Assembly: GCA_028583605.1 (NCBI GenBank)
Contig: CM053327.1
Span: forward strand, 29,376,626 to 29,440,625
DNA from: Dastarcus helophoroides
Lineage: Eukaryota > Arthropoda > Insecta > Coleoptera > Bothrideridae
Direction of reading: 5' to 3'
Length of the DNA stretch: 64,000 nucleotides
The position numbers and the translations under genes were made by a program. Shown piece by piece: positions 44,701 through 52,411 of this stretch (the first letter of the stretch is position 1; each line of letters starts with the position of its first letter). The notes beneath the pieces are model-generated. The model saw nothing but the letters and a program-made list of their open reading frames with translations. It was not told the DNA's origin and searched no databases.

Positions 44701-47700
44701 GACAATTCATTTTTATAACACTAGCCAGGACATGGGGTCTTAGAGGTTCCTATATTTGAGGAACATTTTGAGTGCAAATATTAATAAATTTGACAAACTA
44801 AGGGTAGGAGAAGATAAACAGTTCTTAAATGAAAGGATTTATGGTATAAATATTCAACTTTTACAATGAGAAACTATAATTATCATCAAAAATCCATAAA
44901 CTTTAAAAATTGAAATACAAATCTTGTCCCCTGAAACCAGGAAAGATTAAAACACACAACAGAGGTTGCTCTTAAGAGCAACCTTTGTTGGGTTTTTAAT
45001 CTTTCTTGGTTTAAGGGGACAAGATTTGAATTTCAATTTTTTAAGATAATCGAGGACCAATCCATTTCACCAAAATTATGAAATTTTTTATTTTATTTGA
45101 CATGAGATCACTTGGAGTACTTTTGTTAAATTTTTTTATATAAAAGCAACAAACATCAAGGTTTTTCTTATTAATAATCAAGCAAAAAACACAAAAAGTT
45201 GCCTCTTAAAGAAATAAGAATTACAATCGATCAATATTACTAAAGTTATTGGCATTCCTTACGGAAGTGCTTTGAATATTGCAGACATAATGGCTTCTGC
45301 ATACCAAACTTTTATTCATTTTCAGTTTAAGTACATATAGATGACATTTTTTCTTTCATTTTGGCCAGATTCTTGAGAATGAACATCTTCTGTGTTTTTT
45401 TCCATTGTCGAAAACTCTCTCCAAAGTTAAGCTCATATCTCTTGGCACAGTCTTTTTTGAGATGTACAGTCTTTGTGTATGAAGGGACATTGAAAAATGT
45501 ATTACACTTTTTACAAGAAAACTACTTTGGAATTGTATATACATTACGCAGGTATTGACATTACTCAAATCGAGAAATTGAAAGACTATGATGACCATCG
45601 ACCAACTTCAAGTAAATGCATCAGCTGTTTGGGTAAATTGAACATTGTTTGGGTAAACTGAACTTTCTTGTCGGTTTCCTAAATTCCTCCTTTAAGAGAA
45701 TCATAATAACGCATAATTTGTATTTTTTTAAATCAAAATCGATTTAATTATTGTCATACATCGAAGATACAAGGTACACAACTTTATTTGGTCTTGTGAC
45801 TTGTAAGCATAATGTATTGGCTTGTAAAATTAAACAAAGTTAAGGTGTTTAATTTTTGGATGCCTATGTATCAGGAAACTCATTTTCCTTTTAAAAATAT
45901 TCCCTCTATAAGAAACGTGGGCATGGGGTCTCACAAACCCTGCCAGAATTTTGAATGGGCATAGCTTATCTAAAACACACCGAATACAAACTTCTTTCTA
46001 CACCGGCTTTTTGGTGACTAAATTCGAAACTACAGACACCTTAGACCAAAGTCTATAACTGAGACGCTGGGACGCAGGCAGCTGCGAGATGTATTGATTT
46101 TCAAAAATCACATAATGAAAAAGGGCTGTGAGAGCCTTTGTTCACATTTAAAAATTAATAAAAATTGATCAGTAATTTCATAACTAATAGATTTTTATTC
46201 TGATAAAATGCTAGGTGACTGGCCTGTAGAGTGATCACAAACTAATTGGCGAAAATGCATATCGTTTTTTAATAGCATATTCACCACATAAGAACAATTA
46301 AAAAGGCAATAAATGGCGCCATAGTTTAGATAACAAATTCCTCTATTTCAAAATGCTCTATGCGGAAAATAATATAAATCTTTTTTTTTTTGGTGGAAGG
46401 GACTGGTCCTTGGTTATCTTCAAAAATAAAATTACAAATTTTGTCCCCTGAAACCAAGAAAAGTTAAAAAACACACAAAAACGCGTTTTAATAGCCAAGG
46501 TATCATCTTCAAAGTTACTGGAAAGTAAGAGCTTGGCTATCGAAACGCGTTAGAGCAACCTTTGTTGTATTTTTTATACTTTCTTGGTATCAGAAGACAA
46601 GATTTGTATTTCAATATAAATCTTCTTATCGTAGAAGTTTTTCTGAAGCAGTCATAAAAGCAACCACTACCGTCGGTGGTGTGGTAATAGTAATAAGGAA
46701 TTCTAATATCAGAAGCGCAATTCAAAATGCTCATTTGAGCTAGAGATTACATTTTTTTAATCAAACCATGTTCCCTGAAAAACAAGATATTACTAAAAGG
46801 CTCCTTTTGATTTCAGGTAGAATACTAGATATACCTTGCAAGGTATGCGGCGATTTTTCTTCTGGAAAACATTACAACATATTTGCCTGCGACGGGTGCG
46901 CAGGCTTTTTCAAAAGATCCATTAGAAGAAACCGAAAATACACGTGCAAGGCGAAAGAAGAAGGTAGTTGCATTATCGACAAGAACAGAAGAAACCAATG
47001 CAGGGCTTGCCGTTTGCACAAATGTCAAGAAGCCGGAATGAACAAAGATGGTAAGTTTTCTATCCAATATTCTTATTAAAATCACAAAATCGTTGGTAAA
47101 ACTAAAAATGCACAACACCCAAAATATAGATGATCAAACCATAGTTTCAGTATAGTAATAGGAAGGATCGATGGTATTAATCGATGTTGACAAAAAACGT
47201 AATTGCATTTCCCAAATTTTTGTCAAACTTAATAAATTTTAGTTCCAAATGTTGACAATCAAATCGAAAGCAGTTTAAACCAAAACATGTTTTATTAAAG
47301 ATTAAAAAAAATTGCTCCATTTGAAAGCCTCTAGATTAAAAAGAAATTGCATCCCACATAGCAAAGATATGGATATACATTGGATATACCATTAAGATTC
47401 ATTTGTGAATCCATGGCTATGGATATATTATGAATATGCATCTAATACGTATACGTATACATCGACTCCCGCTAAAGTTGCGGCCGTTAAAGTTGCACGC
47501 TCTTTAAAGTTGTCAGGATTCGATCGTTAAAGTAGCGCGGATATTCCCCCACTCTAATTTTTGAACAACAAATTGGACTTCCGAGTTTTAGCGCCACTTT
47601 TGAATAACCCACTCAAAAAACATATATATTTTCGACAATGGTAGGGATTACGGGGAGTAGCAACTTTAACGGTCGATCTAGTATGGTGAGCGCAACTTTA

Positions 47701-49978
47701 GCGGAAACCTACTGTATTACGTATTTATATTGTGAATCCATATCCACAGCTATGGTTATATAATGGATATACATCTAATACGCATTCACAAATAAATATT
47801 AATGGCATATCCGCAGTATATCCATATCTACGGTTTGCTGTGTGGCATATTTAAGCGCACTAATTAACACGAGTCAATAAGGATTCAAAATGAAAAAGGC
47901 GAATCTGATGGATAAAAAAACGTGTCATTGAATTAATATGAACGACTTAAATTGGGGTGAAAACGAGAAATATGCGCAATTTAATTTTTACCCACATAGC
48001 AAAACCATGGATATGGATTTATTATGGATATACATTTAATATTTATTCACAAACGAATATTAGTTGCATATCCATAATATATCCATATCCAAGATTTGTT
48101 ATGTACTTAGTTATCAATGCGATGAAGGTGTGACAATTTGTTTTGACTTTATCAGATAAATATTGTGAATCACCTGATATAACAAAATAAAAAATATATC
48201 AAAATAAAAAAGTAAGGAAATTAATTTTGCGAAATCATTAATGAATTCCAGTGAATTAATCACGAAATATTGATGTATTGAATTAGAATCTGCATCGTCA
48301 TGTAATGTAAATAGGTAAAAAGGTAAATAGTAAACAAACTCAAGGGTATCTTTTCGATAATTAATTATTGCAAAATGAAATCAAACAAGAATGTTCCTAG
48401 ATAGATAACGTATTTATCATTATTTACATTTATTATGTACGAGCGATTAATTCGTAACGAAATTAATTCGTCAAGTACGTACTTGACATAATTACACTTC
48501 AGACACATTATTAAAAATATTCAAAGTCTCTCAAGAAAGCAACAAATCTTAAGAACTACTCCGCATGAAAAGTCCAAAAAGACCCTTGCCTCATACTCAC
48601 ATCCCTATGGCACCAGGTGTGATAATAACTCCACAAGCTCTCGAATTGTAATTTGTTTTTATACCCCAAATTTACTGCAGGGTGCACAACATTGAAGTAT
48701 TATCGCTACAATAGTGTGTTGTTATTTCAGCGGTACAGCACGAACGAGGGCCGCGCAACTCAACTTTAAGAAGGCAACAAATGTCAAATTACTTTAATGA
48801 TACCAACAGTAGACTGATTGTGCCACCACAGGGTGGCGTTTTGAATCTTACCATATCGAAGGCGGAAGCGACGCCGCCCAGAATCGAACCTGTCTTCCCC
48901 GTGATGCCGTCTGCCTTATTATACAACCCCATGTTGCCTTTAACCAGGGTGAGTTTTGTTACTTTACGTTTCCATCCATTCTAAACACTGACTGACACTA
49001 AAGCACTAAATGTGGCTTATGATTAAATCCATAAATGATTTTACCTCTTTACCAGATCGACGCGATACGTATTTCTCTAGCAAAACTGGCATTTTCAAGC
49101 GTACTTATCTAATTGTTTGGCAAATCATTGAAGCTCAATGAATATGATCTCAACTTTGACTGCCTATAACTCTGAAACCAAAACATGTTATTAAATTTTT
49201 CCCATAAATTGCATCCGTTTGGCGTCACGAGCGTTGTCAGTGAAATTTGCAGACATACTTTATAGGCAAAGGCATGAAATTTACATGATTTCAGGTACCG
49301 CCCTCGTTCAGTCAACCATTCCTTCTTCCACCCGCCCTCATAAATCCATCAGCAATATGCGAATCTGCCGCAAGGTTACTCTTCATGAACGTGCAATGGG
49401 CCAAAAGTACACCTTCATTTACGTCACTTACACTTGCCGACCAACTGCTCCTTTTAGAAGAAAGTTGGAGAGAACAATTTATCCTAGGGGCGGCTCAATT
49501 TCTTCCTCTACTCGACATGACCACCTTGTTACATACTAGTGGATATCTCGAAAAAGAACAGGAAGATTCATCCAATTTCTTACAGCAGGTGAAGGAGTTT
49601 CAGGATGTGCTAACGAAGCTGAATCAGTTTCAACTCGACCAGCATGAATACGCGTGTTTAAGAGCCATTGTGCTGTTCAAGACCAATTTTGAGAAGTCGG
49701 CGTCGAGTTCTCCGAGTACGAATAATAAAATATTGATGGACCAGGCTAGAGTTGCTTTGATTCAAGACGATACTCAGTTAACTTTAAATAAATATATGTC
49801 AACCGCGTACCCTGGTCAGCCACTGAGGTTTGGAAAAGTTCTAATGTTTTTGCCAACATTGCGGACTATATCAGGAAGAACTATAGAAGAATTATTCTTC
49901 AGGAAAACAATCGGTGATATACCAATTGTGCGTATAATTTGTGATATGTATAAATCACAAGCAAGTGGTGCTTTATAA
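32629..49978 (+). CDS. tll: Tailless orphan nuclear receptor, whole gene (four exons)
   Basis: Join 32629-32704, 46817-47050, 48731-48948, 49295-49978: 1212 nt, 403 residues plus stop, every junction in phase. Tailless proteins (NR2E1) are nuclear transcription factors, mainly repressors; in insects they pattern the embryo ends and act in brain and optic-lobe progenitors. The DNA-binding domain is residues 33-101, with eight zinc-ligand Cys and P-box CDGCAG. The T/A box [13 protein letters not shown] is at 106-118. A linker follows, then a ligand-binding domain from about 197 ([17 protein letters not shown]) to the end ([25 protein letters not shown]). The length is close to other insect Tll proteins as remembered. 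Oddities: a 14.1-kb first intron full of repeats, and DNA-binding-domain residues that differ from familiar insect sequences ([19 protein letters not shown]). A diverged paralogue is the main alternative. Confidence 0.93.
32705..33751. other. tll intron 1, proximal non-coding part
   Basis: AT-rich intron sequence. Near 32718-32760 the phrase CTATTAATTTGAGTGA/CATC is repeated twice. A truncated FB-A copy lies at 33600-33711. No gene. Confidence 0.6.
33600..33711. mobile_element. FB-A truncated copy
   Basis: CTGTCCCCTGAAACCAACC joined to the right arm TGTTGTGTTTTTTAACATTT ... GAAGATAACCAAGGACCAGT ... TCCACC. The hairpin centre is deleted. Confidence 0.8.
34003..35180. repeat. About 395-bp triplication in the left arm
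   Basis: Three units begin near 34003, 34400 and 34792, each with CTGATAAAGTTTTTTCATCA or a variant, ATTGGAATGTCC, TAGAAATAAAGTCAAG and GATGCCACTCTTATGGTAAA. The right arm has one such unit. Confidence 0.88.
35879..36096. mobile_element. FB-A palindromic element with 13-bp duplication
   Basis: Both arms and the hairpin (AGAAGATGATAGCTTGGCTA then TCGAAACC) are present. Flanks AGAAGAAGTCACT (35866-35878) and AGAAGAAGTCATT (36097-36109) differ at one of 13 positions. It lies just inside the loop of the large inverted structure. Confidence 0.9.
36110..36690. other. Intron sequence inside the inverted structure
   Basis: No gene. GCATTAACGCAGCCTCC near 36343 is GC-richer but non-coding. Confidence 0.45.
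36691..38830. repeat. About 540-bp tandem array, four units
   Basis: The phrase ACATCCCCCAATTTCTAAAT or a variant occurs at 36701, 37260, 37784 and 38326, followed each time by TTATGGTTACTAATTCTTGC, CTCCAAATCTATATTTCTTC and, late in the unit, AACCCAAGATGAAACTTAAA. The fourth unit decays at its end. The unit itself is made of the AT-rich low-complexity text. Confidence 0.85.
38831..39589. other. Intron sequence, non-coding
   Basis: AT-rich DNA with a short ACAATG microsatellite at about 39244-39269. No supported gene. Confidence 0.5.
39590..40690 (-). pseudogene. Retroelement-tail fragment with an internal 98-bp array
   Basis: Homologous to 1536-1905 in the same orientation. The minus strand gives [19 protein letters not shown] and [16 protein letters not shown], the style of a LINE polyprotein C-terminus. 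A segment present once at 1700-1830 is here expanded into eight tandem units. No intact frame extends across the fragment. It lies in tll intron 1 and antisense to it. Confidence 0.55.
39840..40610. repeat. 98-bp tandem array, eight units
   Basis: The phrase GG(A/G)ATCAATCC sits at 39861, 39962, 40058, 40156, 40253, 40351, 40449 and 40547, giving spacings of 101, 96, 98, 97, 98, 98 and 98. Each unit contains TATGCTTCAAAAATCTTGCC, TTAGTTCCTGCGAGCATCT and CATGAAAGTACTTGTATTTG. Because 98 is not a multiple of three, the three minus-strand frames rotate from unit to unit. Confidence 0.92.
40691..42303. other. Intron sequence, non-coding
   Basis: Low-complexity to about 41250, then ordinary AT-rich DNA. 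Frames such as 40934-41245 show no family features. Confidence 0.5.
42490..42990. repeat. About 250-bp duplication in the right arm
   Basis: TTACATCTTAAAAAATTTTA occurs at 42491 and 42743, each followed by AAACATAATATCATGATCA and ending in CCACTTCATATCAAATTA. The left arm carries one copy. Confidence 0.88.
43543..43889. mobile_element. FB-B copy inserted in the right arm
   Basis: The segment CCAGAAGAGTTTCGCTTCTG ... CCTGGAAGCCTTCGTTAT interrupts arm sequence that is continuous at about 33900-33925 on the left arm. It contains 1.9 copies of the 83-bp unit (TCTGGTATGGTGGACATACT) and the full hairpin CTGAAGAAGCCCCCTACGAT, GGTGGGC, GAAACGTCG. One inverted arm of the 10256-10758 copy is missing. 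Confidence 0.85.
44047..44902. other. tll intron 1, non-coding
   Basis: AT-rich intron DNA outside the inverted structure. No gene. Confidence 0.5.
44903..45077. mobile_element. FB-A palindrome lacking the hairpin
   Basis: The arms meet at a perfect palindrome GGTTGCTCTTAAGAGCAACC. The CTGAAGATGATAGC hairpin and the GAAACGCG block are absent, so the copy is a simple foldback of the distal arms. Confidence 0.88.
45340..45570 (-). pseudogene. Degenerate zinc-finger fragment (possibly lola-like)
   Basis: One minus-strand frame reads LRNVYTIPK, a TAG stop, [57 protein letters not shown]-x-x-C...H...C spacing followed by a second, Cys-less degenerate finger recalls the paired zinc fingers of lola-type insect proteins. 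The finger ligands are incomplete and a stop intervenes, so it is at best a relic in tll intron 1, antisense. The alternative is a chance resemblance. Confidence 0.3.
45571..46382. other. tll intron 1, non-coding
   Basis: No gene or repeat recognised apart from the FB-A target duplication at 46371-46382. Confidence 0.5.
46383..46612. mobile_element. FB-A palindromic element with perfect 12-bp duplication
   Basis: A 230-bp copy with both arms. The duplication AATATAAATCTT is exact at 46371-46382 and 46613-46624. It sits 204 bp upstream of tll exon 2, inside intron 1. Confidence 0.92.
46817..47050 (+). CDS. tll: tll exon 2 (DNA-binding domain)
   Basis: Acceptor CTTTTGATTTCAG ends at 46816; donor GTAAGT begins at 47051. 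It encodes residues 27-103: [78 protein letters not shown]-box CDGCAG (Ala rather than Ser or Arg after Cys) is the Tailless type, unlike dissatisfaction or Hr51. An open frame extends upstream to an ATG at 46768, but the phase match to exon 1 argues that this ATG is intronic. Confidence 0.95.
47352..47846. repeat. MITE-like inverted repeat, split copy
   Basis: Starts CCCACATAGCAAAGATATGG and ends with the inverse CATATCTACGGTTTGCTGTG. Internal ATGGATATA/TATATCCAT steps recur. A 255-bp element is inserted at 47460. Confidence 0.7.
47460..47714. mobile_element. 255-bp MITE nested in the preceding repeat
   Basis: Ends CATCGACTCCCGCTAAAGTT and the inverse of CAGTAGGTTTCCGCTAAAG share CCGCTAAAGTTGCG. 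TA dinucleotides abut both ends. GC-rich relative to the intron. Repeated internal GTTAAAGTTGC motifs occur on the left and AACTTTAACGG on the right. Superfamily not determined. Confidence 0.65.
47993..48107. repeat. MITE-like inverted repeat, second copy
   Basis: CACATAGCAAAACCATGGAT at the left and ATCCAAGATTTGTTATGTA at the right, inverted. Same family as 47352-47846 but uninterrupted at about 115 bp. Confidence 0.7.
48731..48948 (+). CDS. tll: tll exon 3 (T/A box and linker)
   Basis: Acceptor GTTATTTCAG ends at 48730. The split codon G|CG gives Ala104, so [19 protein letters not shown] is restored exactly. It encodes residues 105-176: the basic T/A box, then a low-conservation hinge ([34 protein letters not shown]). 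Donor: GTGAGT at 48949. The exon ends in phase 0 after Arg176. Confidence 0.93.
49295..49978 (+). CDS. tll: tll exon 4 (ligand-binding domain, stop)
   Basis: Acceptor ATTTCAG ends at 49294. Residues 177-403: a proline-rich start ([20 protein letters not shown]), [17 protein letters not shown], the NR signature [76 protein letters not shown] and the terminal helix [13 protein letters not shown]. Stop TAA at 49976-49978. All helices expected of an NR2E1 ligand-binding domain can be followed without a gap. Confidence 0.96.
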   Translation, partial: VPPSFSQPFLLPPALINPSAICESAARLLFMNVQWAKSTPSFTSLTLADQLLLLEESWREQFILGAAQFLPLLDMTTLLHTSGYLEKEQEDSSNFLQQVKEFQDVLTKLNQFQLDQHEYACLRAIVLFKTNFEKSASSSPSTNNKILMDQARVALIQDDTQLTLNKYMSTAYPGQPLRFGKVLMFLPTLRTISGRTIEELFFRKTIGDIPIVRIICDMYKSQASGAL

Positions 49979-50251
49979 CATAAGCATGTACTTAAACATA
50001 AAAATTGTCTACTTATTTATTTGCTGTGATTATATTATTCTGAAGCCTTTAATTACAGAATTAATTGTAATGCTCAAGAAGATTTATTTTTTATATTTGT
50101 ATATAGAATGATATTTTTGTAGGAAGACCCCACATTTATAGATTTGCTACATGAGCTGTAAATATATCGATTTTTTTTACAATGTTGAGTTTTATTTGTT
50201 TTGCTTGAACTTTGGCGCGCTCGAACAACGAGCCCAACAGGATGTCCATGA

Positions 50252-50257
50252 AATAAA
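50252..50257 (+). terminator. Candidate tll polyadenylation signal
   Basis: AATAAA about 275 bp after the stop codon. It is the first canonical hexamer seen downstream; transcript ends are not visible in the sequence. Confidence 0.35.
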
Positions 50258-50378
50258 AAGAAAATATTTACGTCGAGTAGATTTTTCCTGAAAACAAAAC
50301 ATCCAACCCTGTGACACTGAACTTGGGAGGAACCTAACCTACAACTTGTATGGAAGTTATAACAACTTCTGATTCCTA

Positions 50379-50468
50379 ATTTTGGTTGAACGAACTGATC
50401 GTTGCTTATCTTCAAAAACTGAAATACAAATCTTGTGACCTTTCAGTCGGCAAGATTTGTATTTCAAT
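50379..50468. mobile_element. FB-A minimal copy with 12-bp duplication
   Basis: A 90-bp copy: TTTTGGTTGAACGAACTGAT ... GAAATACAAATCTTGTGACC, then the inverse GGCAAGATTTGTATTTCAA. Duplication TTCTGATTCCTA (50367-50378) and TTCCGATTCCTA (50469-50480), one mismatch. Confidence 0.85.
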
Positions 50469-50729
50469 TTCCGATTCCTAGGTTTGATATACTTCTTATA
50501 AATTGCATTGTACTTAAATAAAAATGAAACTGTTTGAGGAAACCTTTCCCGAAGCAATAGGCTTCTACTGAGATAGATAGATATGATAAGGGATGATCAG
50601 GGTTGGACAGGATATATACATTCCTCTCATCTCTGCGACCTTAAAGATCTATTGTGATATACCACGATATATATTGTTCCTAAATTCCCAAGCTTTGTAG
50701 AAACCTAGGATTTTCCTAGGAGAAATTTT

Positions 50730-52065
50730 ACTTATCTCTGAAGGTGTAACTTGTACCTGTTCCAGATGAAGTAGTCTCCTCTAAAACAATGCGTCGCATA
50801 TGCAAAGTAAGTTTTCTGCAGTTTCCTTGGCTTCGTTGCAGAGTGGCAAGTCTCTGCCACTCCGCTTTGCCTATCTTCTTGAGATGGCATCTCGTAGTGT
50901 CCTGTGAGAAGGCATGTTATTAACCTTAACTCCGGTGGTTTGCTGAGGTCGAGAATTTCCTTCGTCTTGGTGTGCGAATATGTGATAAACTTGTTCGCAT
51001 GGTTTTGTCCTTAAATTAATTTCGAGTGGGATTCTTTTTGTTTCTCTTCCCATTTGTGGGCTTTATTTTTCATATGACAGTTTGCTGTACCAAAGTAAGG
51101 TTCTGGTCCAAGAAATGGGGATGCTGCACCTTTTAGGCGATCGGAAATTTCATTTTCTTTAATACCTATATGTGATGGCACCCAAATCAAGATTACCTTG
51201 TTGCAGCCAACTGTTTTAGTAGTTGTAGACAGTCTCACACTAGTATGGATTTGAGAGTAAAGCTACTTAGAACTTTAAGCACCACTTGACTGCCTGAACA
51301 GATATAGATCCTTGCTCCTCCTAAGTCCTTCGATAGACATTCCCGAGTACATAGTTCTATGGCATGTACTCCTGTCTGGAATACCCAGAGACCTAAGATT
51401 TGGAGACCTAAGATTTTGTTAGCCTATATCTTGGGCCATATACACCGACTCCAACCCCTTGTGTTATTTTTGATCCATCCGTGTACCAGATAAATGATCC
51501 TTGCAATAGTTTTTGGCCAATCCCACTCATATGGAGATCATTTATGACCACTTCAAATGAGTGTTCAAACTCCAACCTGATTTGTATTGTATCAACCGGT
51601 TTTATCGTTGCCGATGACACAAATTCTTTGAGAATACTCTTGTGTCCGATAAAGTCTCCTTCTTTCAGGTCTGCTGCCTGAACCAGTCTTAAAGCCCCCA
51701 AGAGCAATGAAAACCTATCCAACTGCAACTTTGGAAGTCATGCTGAATTTACCCCCTTTACATCTACAAGTAAAGAAGAAAGCAATTCAGCATAACTTCC
51801 AGAGCTGCAGTTGAATAAGTTTACATTGCTCCTGTAATTCCAAAACATGCTAAAATTCTACTTTTGCAAGTTTATCTTGTGCTGTCTTTTCTTTTGCTTT
51901 TGGCCACCATACTAACGAGGCGTACGTAACCATTGATCTGATAACCTTCAAGTAAAACCAGTAGATCAGTTTGGGGGTCAGTCCCCAGGTTTTTCCAAAG
52001 AGTCTAGGGCAAGTCCAGTTTACCAATGTTGCACGTCTGACTTCCTTTGTCAGGTGTGTATTCCA
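50730..52065 (-). pseudogene. Non-LTR retrotransposon: RT end and RNase H, broken
   Basis: Minus strand, in order: TWNTHLTKEVRRATLVNWTC and GKTWGLTPKLIYWFYLKVIR with SMVTYASLVWWPKAKEKTAQ (RT thumb region), ACFGITGAM and STAALEVMLN; then RNase H: FIWYTDGSKITQGVGVGVYG (first catalytic Asp), VHAIELCTRECL (Glu), later WVPSHIGIKENEISDRLKGA (last Asp), GPEPYFG and a C-terminal Cys motif (ETAENLLCICDALF). The domain order is that of RNase H-bearing LINE polyproteins (R1/I-like). Many stops and frameshifts; 5'-truncated within the RT. It lies convergent to tll, about 0.75 kb after its stop. Confidence 0.88.
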
Positions 52066-52239
52066 AGTACGTTTATGTATTTATATATGTATGGTTTAGC
52101 ATTAAACCTAGATATATTGTCTTACTTGAGAAATTTACTGAGATATTCCTCATCAAAAATCTCGAAAATCTTGAGCTACAACGTGACGCGTACACATAGA
52201 CTAACAGACGGAAATGAACGTTGTTTTTTTATTGAATTT

Positions 52240-52403
52240 TGGAGGTAATAGCATTGTAAAGTTTATTAATAAAAAAAAATTTAAATTTTTATTTTAATAA
52301 AAATTTAAATATCTCCAAACTGGGCCGAAGAAATGTTAAATAAAATTGATAAACATAATATTTCCGGTCAATAAGAGTTCAAGAATAAGCATTGTAAAGT
52401 GTA
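52240..52403. repeat. Dispersed repeat DR1, partial copy 3
   Basis: TCCAAACTGGGCCGAAGAAA, TGTTAAATAAAATTGATAAA and TCAATAAGAGTTCAAGAATA match 17660-17850. The copy abuts the hAT-like element at 52412. Confidence 0.7.
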
Positions 52404-52411
52404 GTAAATAT

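Larger units (their letters stand above)
47051..48730. other. tll intron 2
   Basis: 1680 bp. It contains two copies of a small inverted repeat built on GGATATGGATAT/ATATCC motifs and one nested 255-bp element, listed separately. The remainder is AT-rich. Confidence 0.85.

Noticed and set aside
46768..46816. ATG at 46768 as the tll start
   Set aside because: A good acceptor at 46816 and the phase-perfect upstream exon giving SSSSRILDIPC argue that this ATG is intronic.
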